NCBI GenBank assembly: GCA_964539415.1
Contig: CAZIID010000024.1
Location: forward strand, 1-8,367
Origin: CAYQFQ01 sp964539415
GTDB taxonomy: Bacteria; Patescibacteriota; Minisyncoccia; Phycocordibacterales; GWA1-40-21
Direction: 5' to 3'
Length of the DNA stretch: 8,367 nt
The notes beneath the pieces were generated by a model that was not told where the DNA came from, made no database searches, and saw only the letters and a list, made by a program, of their open reading frames with translations. Shown here one piece after another: positions 1-6,724 of the stretch; the first letter of the stretch is position 1; each line of letters opens with the position of its first letter. A program made the translations under genes and the position numbers.

Positions 1-1400
1 TTGCCCGAACTCATAACTGTAACCTTAGCTGAAGTTCCCATTCTTATTTGAAATTTTGCAGAAATTGTGTCCCCACCGGTGGATTCATTTCCTATAAAGG
101 CAGTAGTAGCCCCAGCAGCGTCATATCCAAGGTAACCACGATTAGTCCCACCATAGTCAACTAACCCTGTCCAGTTCATTGCTTCACCAAATGTGGCACC
201 GGCACCGACAACAGACAAGACAGATGCCGGGTTAACTGTTCCAATACCGACTTTGCCAGGAACATTACTCGATCCCGAATTAGTTATTCTCATTGTTTCT
301 CCATTTCCAAGTCCATTGAATCCAGTTGCAAAAATCATAGGCATATTTTGTGTTTGGAATACTCCTTTTTGGGGAGAAGCTATATACCCAAAAATAACTC
401 TTTTACCTGCAAGGTTTAATGTGGTGTTTATATTTGAAACTCCAATCTGAAAGCTATCTGAATCCGTCGGTCTAAATATAGTTGTCCCCGTCACATCTAA
501 ATTTGCACCCGGCAATAATGTGCCGACGCCAACATTTCCATTCGCCAAAACAGTTACAACTTTTGTTGTGCTTGCATATAAATCTAAAATATTTCCAGTG
601 CCATTTTGTGTGAGAGTAAGAAGTGAACCTGTTGAGCTCGTGGCATTTGCAGTATCTAAACGAACGAATTGATTATCAGAAATTCCATTCAAAGTATTTG
701 CAATGAATGCAGAGGGAACAGTTCCGATTCTTTTTCTTGGAGACATTTCTCCATCCCAATCTCCAGAAACCGGACTTGCATTTGTGCCACCGATTTCAAC
801 ACCAAGATAAAGTACTTGATTGAAGTCTACACTTGATAGAGAATTTACAGAACCGAGCATTACACTAAAAAGACCACTAGTTACATTTATTCTACTATCA
901 GTTCCTGATCCGCTACAGGTGCTTCCAGCGTCTGATGAATAACAATGAGACTCAGTCCAGATAGGTGATCCACCCGTTGAAGAATTGTAAAGTTTGAAAC
1001 GAATATTATAACCTCCATTTGTAACGGCAATACCAGTAGCCTCGGTTAACTTACCTTGATAGTTGGTTTGTGGGCTTCCACCAGCCAAGAAGACTGTTGC
1101 GAAGTTTGCAAAAAAAGAAGACAAAAAACCAGGGTTAGCCTTGGCGGTAAATAGCATTAAAAATAGACCTAAGATTAAACCGGAAAGTATGAGGAGGTAT
1201 GAAAGCTTGAGGGAGGCTTTTTTAGGGTTGATTTTAGGCTGATTGAATTTTTCTATATCGCCCTTTAATACAAACCAAGAGCGACCGACTCTTTGACCTT
1301 TTAGTTTCCCAGAACGGATAAGAAAACTCAAATAATCTGAATTATATCCAGAAATTTTTGAAGCTTCTTTTAAACTAATTAATTTATTTAAAAAACTCAT
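1..1400 (-). CDS. HTH-transmembrane-fibre-like surface protein, partial (3' end beyond the window)
   Basis: An open frame runs from ATG at 1400-1398 to the window edge: 466 codons with no stop. Residues 7-52 (LISLKEASKISGY ... VGRSWFV..GDIEKF) look like an excisionase/MerR-type helix-turn-helix. Residues 66-86 form one membrane segment, preceded by lysines, so the HTH should be cytoplasmic and the rest outside. Residues 112-234 form a module starting TNYQGKLTEATG, with FKLY, GLFSVMLG and YLGVEIGG, and ending MSPRKRIGTVPSAF; I have seen this arrangement in bacterial fibre-like proteins. Two GxVGxGT..P motifs follow near residues 288-297 and 381-390, as in tail-fibre-like and S74-peptidase-type surface proteins. 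The C-terminus is not visible. No Shine-Dalgarno precedes the ATG. The architecture is seen directly; a role in adhesion or in sensing linked to DNA binding is inference. It is separated from the surface operon by a repeat-rich gap and has its own possible promoter. Confidence 0.9.
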   Translation of the reverse strand, partial: MSFLNKLISLKEASKISGYNSDYLSFLIRSGKLKGQRVGRSWFVLKGDIEKFNQPKINPKKASLKLSYLLILSGLILGLFLMLFTAKANPGFLSSFFANFATVFLAGGSPQTNYQGKLTEATGIAVTNGGYNIRFKLYNSSTGGSPIWTESHCYSSDAGSTCSGSGTDSRINVTSGLFSVMLGSVNSLSSVDFNQVLYLGVEIGGTNASPVSGDWDGEMSPRKRIGTVPSAFIANTLNGISDNQFVRLDTANATSSTGSLLTLTQNGTGNILDLYASTTKVVTVLANGNVGVGTLLPGANLDVTGTTIFRPTDSDSFQIGVSNINTTLNLAGKRVIFGYIASPQKGVFQTQNMPMIFATGFNGLGNGETMRITNSGSSNVPGKVGIGTVNPASVLSVVGAGATFGEAMNWTGLVDYGGTNRGYLGYDAAGATTAFIGNESTGGDTISAKFQIRMGTSAKVTVMSSG

Positions 1401-1433
1401 TTAATATCTAAAAATATAGACATATCGGATGTA

Positions 1434-1458
1434 CGAGATTAACAAAAACACAATCTCG
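1434..1458 (-). promoter_or_regulatory. 5'-leader inverted repeat (7-bp stem)
   Basis: CGAGATT at 1434-1440 and AATCTCG at 1452-1458 are perfect inverted repeats around an 11-nt A-rich spacer, 34 nt upstream of the HTH surface protein start. There is no T-run, so it is not an intrinsic terminator. It could be a leader hairpin or an operator dyad, perhaps for the HTH of the protein itself. A stem this short can arise by chance. Confidence 0.3.
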
Positions 1459-1480
1459 GCAACATAAAAATACTTCTTAT

Positions 1481-1486
1481 ATTATA
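1481..1486 (-). promoter_or_regulatory. possible -10 element for the HTH surface gene
   Basis: The minus strand carries a perfect TATAAT about 80 nt upstream of the start at 1400. The hexamer 17 bp further upstream (TTTCAA) is a poor -35. In such AT-rich sequence a TATAAT alone is weak evidence, but the position between the repeat region and the gene fits a separate promoter and a leader of roughly 75 nt. Confidence 0.3.
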
Positions 1487-1548
1487 AACAATTAAAAGTC
1501 TAATTGAAATAGAAAAAGTGTGGATAATAATAGTATGAGGGATAAGAT

Positions 1549-1616
1549 GGATTGCTTCGTACCTCGCAATGACAGAGGAGAAGAAAACTGGATTATCGCG
1601 CTCTGTTCGCAATGAC
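1549..1616. repeat. two decayed copies of the GGATTGC...GCAATGAC palindromic repeat
   Basis: Copy 1 (1549-1573) matches the intact unit of the main array except for a 2-nt loss and changes in the centre. Copy 2 (1590-1616) keeps the ends GGATT and GCAATGAC but has a diverged middle. They are joined by the same GAGGAG-A-rich-CTGGATT linker seen in the main array. Start-to-start spacing is 41 nt, not a multiple of three, unlike the copies inside the gene. They lie in non-coding sequence beside a scaffold gap. Confidence 0.8.
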
Positions 1617-1645
1617 AAACGGGGAAAAATTATAAGTTGTTAATC

Positions 1646-1745
1646 NNNNNNNNNNNNNNNNNNNNNNNNNNNNNNNNNNNNNNNNNNNNNNNNNNNNNNN
1701 NNNNNNNNNNNNNNNNNNNNNNNNNNNNNNNNNNNNNNNNNNNNN
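1646..1745. other. scaffold gap (100 N)
   Basis: Exactly 100 unknown bases, a conventional placeholder rather than a measured length. The stop codon of the fibronectin-like membrane protein, and probably its terminator, fall inside. Palindromic repeats lie just to its left, so repeats probably broke the assembly here. Confidence 0.97.
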
Positions 1746-3762
1746 ATTTTTGGTTTTTTGGTGAAAATTCTTACAAAGAAAGCAATAAAAATTAATAATA
1801 AAACTATAATATTCCCGTAGACAAAGTATGTATTATCAAGAATTGAAGTTGCTTTTGTTTCTTCTACTGCTTTTACATCAAAAACGCCTTTTAGTAGAGA
1901 AGTTTCTTTATTGTCTAAACCATAAGAAGTTATACTGAAAGAATACATTTTTTTAATTTCAAAATTCGGTATTTCTAAATAAAAGATTTTTTTCAATGGG
2001 TCTGCCTTAAAACTATAAGATAAGACTTTTGTATAACCATCTTTATTATAAACATTCAGAATTAAGGACTTTGTATTCGCAGGAAGATTGTTTTCGTCTA
2101 TAACTATTTTTAAAGAATTATGAGGATAAATTCTAACAGTACCAGAGAAAACAGGTAATTCTATATCACCCTGTAAAAATACAAATTTATTAATTGGAAT
2201 TAAATTTACTATTGGTTTTTCTATATTTTGAAAAATTTCAGTTGAAGTTGCAACTTTGTTTGAACTAGCAAAAAATTCCATAAGAGCCCCAGGAGAAAAA
2301 TTTAAATCCTTATCGTATGAAAAAGCTGAATAATAATATTTTGTATCAAAAGAAAAATCAGTATCTCTTGCATATGATCCATTACCATCATAAATTATTT
2401 TTCCATCTAGGGGATTTGTCGGGAAGAAAAAAGGAGAACGAACTATTTTTACACCATAAAAATCAGAGCTTGTTGGATTTGTCCATTTAAAAATTATTTC
2501 ATTTGAAGTTGAGGTTGAAGTAAAATTTAAAATTGACGGAATATATTTTGTATTTGGAATTGAAAGAGTACTAAATGTTCCTAAACTTATTGCATAGTAA
2601 TATTTTGGCAAACTAGAATTTATAGAAAAAGAATATTTTGTATTTGGTGAAAGATTTTCTATAGAAATTTCATGATGAGTGTCTATTTTTAGACTGTTAA
2701 TAATACTTCCATCAAAACTATCTCCTTTCCCCCACCTTACCGAACCTTGTGTTGGCACTGCGGTATTCCAAGAAATTACCGCATTATTTATTCCTGTTTT
2801 TATCTTTATATCTAAAATAGTACCAACTGTAACAACAGGGACAGATGCTGGACCGAGTGGTCCACCTGTAACATTACAATCTGATGAACAAGAAGAAACA
2901 GACTCCCCTTTCAATAATTCACAGACATTATTGTGATTACAAGAAGTACAATCGTTTGAACAGTTTGTTGTATTTTCATCTGGAAGCTCACAGATATTGT
3001 TGTTATTACAACCCTCTACATTCAAATTGATATTTACAGAAGCCCTACTAAGGCTTGGTATTGTAAAAAATAGACAAACCACAAGAAAAAAGATGGATTG
3101 CTTCGCTACGCCTGCCTGCGCAGGCAGGCTCGCAATGACAGACGGGGATAAAAATTTGATTCGCCAGCTCCTCTTCTCCGTCTTTGCGAGGAGGTCTGCC
3201 GACGTGGCAAACCATCTCAGAATGGTATGAGGAATTAGTATAAGGGAGAAGATGGATTGCTTCGCTACGCTCGCAATGACAGANNNNNNNNNNNNNNNNN
3301 NNNNNNNNNNNNNNNNNNNNNNNNNNNNNNNNNNNNNNNNNNNNNNNNNNNNNNNNNNNNNNNNNNNNNNNNNNNNNNNNNNNGAGGAATTAGTATAAGG
3401 GAGAAGATGGATTGCTTCGCTACGCTCGCAATGACAGACGGGGATAAAAATTTGATTCGCCAGCTCCTCTTCTCCGTCTTTGCGAGGAGGTCTGCCGACG
3501 TGGCAAACCATCTCAGAATGGTATGAGGAATTAGTATAAGGGAGAAGATGGATTGCTTCGCTACGCTCGCAATGACAGAGGAGAAAAATACTGGATTCCA
3601 GATCCCCAAGTGAAATAGAAAGACTTTCACGGGGCAAGCAAGTCTGGAATGACAAAGGAGGAAGAGACTGGATTGCTTCGCTACGCTCGCAATGACAGAG
3701 GAGAAAAATATATTAGACAGATTTATTGATTCCTTCTTTTTTTTATTTAAAAATAAATTCAT
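1746..3762 (-). CDS. membrane-anchored Cys-rich/fibronectin III-like surface protein, invaded by an in-frame repeat array; 3' end in a gap
   Basis: I place the start at ATG 3762-3760, one base after the stop of WxL-like protein B. It begins MNLFLNKKKKESINLSNIFF, a basic leader like that of the DUF916-like gene. A repeat array follows (about 3703-3092, with a gap), then the hydrophobic core FLVVCLFFTIPSLSRA and the secreted body. Joining the two sides restores a normal signal peptide. Body: two Cys-rich motifs (about 3010-2876), a fibronectin III-like domain (about 2842-2560; ISWNTAVPTQGSVRWG and LSPNTKYSFSI), a second one (about 2541-2272), a beta-rich region (about 2225-1880), and a membrane segment with basic tail (KKPK) at about 1815-1746. 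The stop is lost in the gap. With 100 N the leader and body are out of frame; the 141-nt repeat period predicts 86 nt (plus multiples of 141), which puts them in frame. ATG 3774 is an alternative start. Export despite the insert is unknown, and the gene may be inactive. A surface role is inferred. Confidence 0.72.
2876..3010 (-). repeat. tandem pair of Cys-rich protein motifs
   Basis: Two adjacent motifs of 21 and 22 residues lie just after the signal core of the fibronectin-like protein. They share the pattern C-N-x-N-N-[IV]-C-E-L, then an acidic or polar stretch, then C-x(2)-D-C. Each has four cysteines, enough for two disulfides, and Asn/Asp/Glu-rich loops that could hold a metal ion. Similar CxxxxxCE...CxxDC motifs occur in other secreted proteins; disulfide or metal binding is inference. 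Confidence 0.6.
3111..3128. repeat. nested 18-bp perfect palindrome
   Basis: CCTGCCTGCGCAGGCAGG is its own reverse complement and sits between GCTACG and CTCGC of one core copy. The other intact copies lack it, so it is a clean 18-nt insertion, which lengthens this unit from 141 to 159 nt. It adds six codons on the minus strand (read as LPAQAG with its flanks) and keeps the frame. Confidence 0.92.
3284..3383. other. scaffold gap (100 N) inside the repeat array
   Basis: Exactly 100 N, so the length is a placeholder. The left flank ends 33 nt into a repeat unit and the right flank resumes 22 nt before the next one. With a 141-nt period the missing piece would be 86 nt, or 86 plus a multiple of 141. 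The real copy number is unknown. Confidence 0.95.
3593..3653. repeat. 61-nt imperfect palindromic element (third repeat type)
   Basis: It begins GGATTCCAGA and ends TCTGGAATGAC. ATTCCAGA (3595-3602) and TCTGGAAT (3643-3650) are perfect inverted repeats; CCCC/GGGG and TGAAA/TTTCA further inside can extend the hairpin. The outer ends match the GGATT...AATGAC ends of the 27-nt core, so it seems to be a related element with a different centre. On the minus strand it is open in the frame of the leader peptide. Confidence 0.8.
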
Positions 3763-3763
3763 A

Positions 3764-4528
3764 TTATAAAACAACAGCTGTTACTATTATCGTTGCTGAA
3801 TAAGCTCCAGAATCCTGAATTTTATTACTTCCAATTCCGGATTTGTATTTTATCGTTGTTACTGTTCCATCTGGATGATTGGATGATGTTCTGTAAGTAA
3901 TAGCTTTTTCATTTGTAGAGAAACCATCCCAACATCTATCAGAGGTATCAAAATTACCAACTCCACAAACACTTCCATTATCTAAATACTTACTACTTAT
4001 ATCTTGACCTTCAGGTGAAAAAGCAAAAGCAGAACTAGTTGGAGCTATAGAAAAAATATAATCCGGTATATCAGTAACTAAAGGTGCGTAATCAGAAAAA
4101 GAAGCACCCTCGAGAGAACGAAGAGCTGGTGCAGTTGAAGATCTTACAAGTATTTCATATCCAGCAAAATTGTCAGTCGTAACAAGCCAAGATTCTGCAG
4201 ATTCGCTTTGTCCAGAAACCATTCCACTCATTTCAGGTAAAACCACATCACTTACAGCAGAAATAGAAATATAAGAAGATTGTAATATTCTATAACCAGA
4301 AGAAACTGAGTATCTTGAACTTGAAGAGACTCCTGAGTTAACCTCACCCAAAGTATCTGACAAAATAAAATCGCCAGCAACACCATCTTCTGTTCCACCC
4401 ATGTTTATTGAATCAGTATTAATCTGATACTTGGAACTAGACATTGCAAAAGCTTTACCAACAATACAAAAAACTAATATTAGTATAGTAAAAATATAAA
4501 TATCTTTTTTTGTTCTTAAACTAAACAT
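3764..4528 (-). CDS. WxL-like secreted surface protein B
   Basis: This 254-residue protein has a signal peptide (TKK, hydrophobic 10-24, cleavage after AFA near residue 28). Residues 30-80 form a module KYQINTDSINMGG...GDFILSDTLGE..SG.SSSSRYSVSSGYR, a Ser-rich pattern seen in other secreted bacterial proteins. Residues about 87-254 are WxL-like: W114-L-V opens the strand SWLVTTDNFAGYEILV, and the end SGAYSATIIVTAVVL matches the paralogue 5555-6208. In Gram-positive WxL proteins the second motif near the end usually has a Trp; here it is T-A-V. Two cysteines in VCGVGNFDTSDRC could pair. In Firmicutes, WxL domains attach noncovalently to the wall, and the DUF916-like neighbour supports an analogous pairing. 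The gene starts 17 nt after that neighbour and ends 1 nt before the next start. No clear ribosome binding site is seen. The function is inferred. Confidence 0.83.
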   Translation of the reverse strand: MFSLRTKKDIYIFTILILVFCIVGKAFAMSSSKYQINTDSINMGGTEDGVAGDFILSDTLGEVNSGVSSSSRYSVSSGYRILQSSYISISAVSDVVLPEMSGMVSGQSESAESWLVTTDNFAGYEILVRSSTAPALRSLEGASFSDYAPLVTDIPDYIFSIAPTSSAFAFSPEGQDISSKYLDNGSVCGVGNFDTSDRCWDGFSTNEKAITYRTSSNHPDGTVTTIKYKSGIGSNKIQDSGAYSATIIVTAVVL

Positions 4529-4545
4529 TTTCTGAAAAAATGCTA

Positions 4546-5514
4546 CTACTGCTTAGCTACCAACTTGAATTTCTTAAAGAATGTAAAAAGACCAAAAGAT
4601 ATAATCAACAACACAACAAGAGCAACAATAGCGACCTTCCAAGGAATAATCCAAAATGATACAGATTTGGTATCAACAAGATCAGAACCATAACCTCTAT
4701 TCAAATCTACAGTAGCAACAAATCTTCCAAGTACTGGTGATTGATTCCATTCAACTTCACGGTATCTCATAGATTTTGGCATTGAAAAATATGCGTCAAC
4801 TGGAACTTTTCCAATAACTTTTCCAAAAATATTTGTGACTGTTACCCATCCATAAGGTACCAAGTGAACATTACCGTCATTTTTAAATAAAATATTAAAT
4901 TTATATATATCTGGATTTTCTTTTGTGGGTGAAATAACCTTCAAGTCTTCAAGGGAACCACTTTCTTTTGCAACACCATTAACCCTTACAAAAAACAAAG
5001 TTCCGACTCTAGAAATAATTTTAGTTTTACCCTCGGCACCAGTTGATTGATTTTCTGAATCTACTGAAGGTTGATTGGAAACAAGTATTGATGTGTAAAA
5101 ACCACCAGGTTGAGCATTTACAGGGATATTTATCTTTATAGGAACAGTAATACTACCATTGGATTCTAGTGAAAAAGTTTTAACTTCAGGAACTACATTA
5201 TCTTTAAAAGAATACGGACTTTTTTCTTCACCCAAAAGTATAACAGGCATATTTTCGTCATTTGATCCTATAAAATCTTCAACTTCTATTTTAAAGGAAA
5301 CTTTTGAAGAAGCTCTGTTTGTAACTGTGATTGTCTTTGTGACTGATTCTCCAGGATTTGCAAAAACTTCCACTTTTCCAGGTTCTAAAACAAAGTCGTT
5401 TTTTACAGTTATGGTATTTGTTGTTTGGGCGTTTGATGTAAAAGCAAAAATAAAAATAAAGATTACACAAAAAAATATTCTATAACCAAAATTATTTTTT
5501 ATAAATAAATTCAT
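4546..5514 (-). CDS. DUF916-like Ig-fold surface protein with C-terminal membrane anchor
   Basis: This 322-residue protein has a signal peptide (1-29, cleavage SNA|QT). A first beta-sandwich (about 35-150) begins VLEPGKVEVFANPGESVTKT, then ITVTNRASSKVSFKIEVEDF and VPIKINIPVNAQPGGFYTSI. This is the layout of the DUF916 domain of Gram-positive WxL-associated proteins. A second beta domain (about 165-285) includes YKFNILFKNDGNVHLVPYGW. One membrane segment (about 292-312) and the basic tail FFKKFKLVAKQ anchor it, with the Ig domains outside. In known WxL loci such proteins bind peptidoglycan or a partner and anchor WxL proteins. Lying between two WxL-like genes (40 nt after one, 17 nt before the other), it is the likely membrane partner. 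The family assignment rests on fold pattern and context, not a search. Confidence 0.85.
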   Translation of the reverse strand: MNLFIKNNFGYRIFFCVIFIFIFAFTSNAQTTNTITVKNDFVLEPGKVEVFANPGESVTKTITVTNRASSKVSFKIEVEDFIGSNDENMPVILLGEEKSPYSFKDNVVPEVKTFSLESNGSITVPIKINIPVNAQPGGFYTSILVSNQPSVDSENQSTGAEGKTKIISRVGTLFFVRVNGVAKESGSLEDLKVISPTKENPDIYKFNILFKNDGNVHLVPYGWVTVTNIFGKVIGKVPVDAYFSMPKSMRYREVEWNQSPVLGRFVATVDLNRGYGSDLVDTKSVSFWIIPWKVAIVALVVLLIISFGLFTFFKKFKLVAKQ

Positions 5515-5554
5515 TATTTTTATTAACTTAAACTCTCTCTAAAAAATTTAAAAA

Positions 5555-6208
5555 CTATAAAGTAACAGCTGTTGCAATGATGGTTGCGGTATAAGTACCA
5601 GAAGGAATATAAAAAGCATTTTGCTCTACGGCATAACAAACAGTAGTATCGCTTCCTACAAATGTCGTAGTAGAAGTTCTATTTGCTACAACAGAAGTGC
5701 TGGTGCTTGTTGTAAAACCAAGATATTTTAAAGCTGTTGAAGGAACATGACTTGTGGATTCGCAAGAAGATGCATTTCCCCAAGTACCAATATTCACGTC
5801 TGTACCATATGCTGAAAAGCCAAAATTGGCAGAACCAGAAGGAACTGACCACAAAGTAGGAACTCCAACAGCATAATCATCAATAGTAGTTGTGGCATTT
5901 TGTTGCATTGCAGGAGATGTGAGAGATTTTATGGTTAAACTATAACCAGTAATATTATTTGTAGTAACAGTCCAAGTAGAAGAAGCTATAGCCGTCATAT
6001 TTGCCAAAGATAAATTTCTACTCATGGTGATATCGCTTGGACTCGTAATAGCAATACCTGCAGTTACGTTTAACGTAACCAATACAGAATCAGATGCAGA
6101 TGTTTGAGCAACAGCAATATCATCATTAAACATAAAAATACTCATACAGAAAAACAGAACAATAGATAAACAGAAAAAATATATTTTTATGTGTTTTAAT
6201 ATCACCAT
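5555..6208 (-). CDS. WxL-like secreted surface protein A
   Basis: This 217-residue protein has a signal peptide (hydrophobic 9-27, cleavage after AVA near residue 34). The mature part starts with a beta strand, SDSVLVTLNVTAGIAIT, and then forms one WxL-like domain: W79-T-V in STWTVTTNNITGYSLTI, W and FGF strands in the middle, and the ending SGTYTATIIATAVTL. This matches protein B over the Trp strand and the C-terminus, so the two are paralogues, but A lacks B's N-terminal Ser-rich module. It is rich in Ser and Thr, as many surface proteins are. Two cysteines (in SSCES and TVCYAVEQ) may form a disulfide. There is no membrane anchor beyond the signal peptide, so it should be released or held by the DUF916-like protein encoded next. 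It starts 21 nt after the 154-residue gene; no strong ribosome binding site is seen. The cell-surface role is inferred. Confidence 0.83.
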   Translation of the reverse strand: MVILKHIKIYFFCLSIVLFFCMSIFMFNDDIAVAQTSASDSVLVTLNVTAGIAITSPSDITMSRNLSLANMTAIASSTWTVTTNNITGYSLTIKSLTSPAMQQNATTTIDDYAVGVPTLWSVPSGSANFGFSAYGTDVNIGTWGNASSCESTSHVPSTALKYLGFTTSTSTSVVANRTSTTTFVGSDTTVCYAVEQNAFYIPSGTYTATIIATAVTL

Positions 6209-6229
6209 CTTATAAGCTTTTATTTCAAA

Positions 6230-6694
6230 CTATTTCTTCTTTGTTGCTGTTGAAGTTTCTTCTGTATCAACTACTGGAGCTTGTTCATTTTGAGTAGCAC
6301 CTTGTTCAACTGAAACTGGACCAACATTTACAATGATGTTTCTGTCTGGGCTATAAATAATAGCTTTCAAGGCTTTCTGATAAACCAAAACTATATCACC
6401 ATTTTTTGAACCAGCGTAAAAAGGCTGTTCCTTTGCTAAGGCTGTTGCATCAGAGATTGTTGCTAAAACTGGTTCTTCACCCTTAGGTAGCATAATAAGC
6501 TTACTTACATTGTCTGTGTATAACTTTATTAACTTTGCTTCTTCAACTTGAGAAACAGTCTTTGCAACTTTTGCAAAAGGAATACCAAACTTTTGTATAT
6601 ATAAGAAAGATAAACCAATACCTATAAGCAAACCCAAAACAAGAAGTGCTAAAGTAGAACCAAATCTTTTAAAAAAACTTTTTATAGATGACAT
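6230..6694 (-). CDS. small single-pass membrane protein of unknown function (LPxGEEP family)
   Basis: This 154-residue protein has a basic cytoplasmic start (KSFFKR), one membrane segment (13-33), then a linker with coiled-coil tendency (about 42-60). The core, LIMLPKGEEPVLATISD (66-82), QPFYAGSKNGDIVLVYQ (90-106) and KAIIYSPDRNIIVNVGPV (110-127), resembles a small protein I have met repeatedly in Patescibacteria; no function is known to me. The tail (128-154) is polar and acidic, then ends TKKK. It is the first gene of the surface operon, 21 nt before WxL-like protein A. An accessory or anchoring role for the surface proteins would fit, but only the position suggests it. No Shine-Dalgarno lies before the ATG, and a TATAAT sits 11-16 nt upstream, so a very short leader is possible. 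Confidence 0.85.
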   Translation of the reverse strand: MSSIKSFFKRFGSTLALLVLGLLIGIGLSFLYIQKFGIPFAKVAKTVSQVEEAKLIKLYTDNVSKLIMLPKGEEPVLATISDATALAKEQPFYAGSKNGDIVLVYQKALKAIIYSPDRNIIVNVGPVSVEQGATQNEQAPVVDTEETSTATKKK

Positions 6695-6724
6695 ATTATA
6701 TTAAATTATAAACTAATAAAAATT

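Larger units (their letters stand above)
3092..3703 (-). repeat. composite array of short palindromic repeats inside a signal-peptide coding region
   Basis: Five copies of a 27-nt core (GGATTGCTTCGCTACGCTCG then CAATGAC) lie at 3095-3139 (with an 18-nt insert), 3254-3280, 3409-3435, 3550-3576 and 3670-3696. Between most of them is an inverted relative, TTTGCGAGGAGG...CGTGGCAAACC (about 3182-3213 and 3478-3509); a third type is at 3593-3653. The complete unit is 141 nt. Start-to-start spacings are 159, 155 across the gap, 141 and 120. On the minus strand one frame stays open on both sides of the gap, with SVIASVAKQS recurring. Flanking T-runs (TTTTTC near 3704, TTTTTTC near 3085) could mark the insertion site. 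The units are GC-richer than the host gene, which suggests an outside origin. They resemble dispersed palindromic elements of the REP or Rickettsia-palindromic-element kind; no transposase is present here. Confidence 0.9.

Noticed and set aside
193..450. Short plus-strand frame opposite the HTH surface gene, and similar ones at 2679-2936, 2997-3230, 5159-5485 and 8024-8269
   Set aside because: Each lies opposite a long minus-strand gene or within repeats, lacks recognisable domains, and has no ribosome binding site or context that would support it.
1519..1527. A perfect DnaA box (TTATCCACA on the minus strand) suggesting a replication origin
   Set aside because: A single 9-mer without a cluster, a clear unwinding region or neighbouring dnaA/dnaN is not enough.
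1640..3655. A 671-codon frame starting MSFQTCLPRE inside the repeat array and ending left of the first gap
   Set aside because: It begins inside a palindromic element and crosses both N runs, whose lengths are placeholders. The real start is more likely ATG 3762, which adjoins the upstream stop and supplies a signal-peptide leader; the real stop lies in the first gap.
3092..3703. CRISPR array
   Set aside because: Repeats are regularly spaced, but the sequence between the cores is itself repeated and carries inverted relatives of the core. There are no unique spacers and no cas genes.
3265..3774. A 169-codon frame of mostly repeat sequence treated as its own gene
   Set aside because: Its first part is the leader of the fibronectin-like protein. 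Its stop appears only after the 100-N gap and depends on the arbitrary gap length. ATG 3774 overlaps the end of WxL-like protein B, so I prefer 3762.
6705..6710. TATAAT directly before the 154-residue gene as the main promoter
   Set aside because: There is no -35 at a suitable distance and the region is almost pure A/T. The extended -10 at 6735-6743 has better support, so this is kept only as an alternative.
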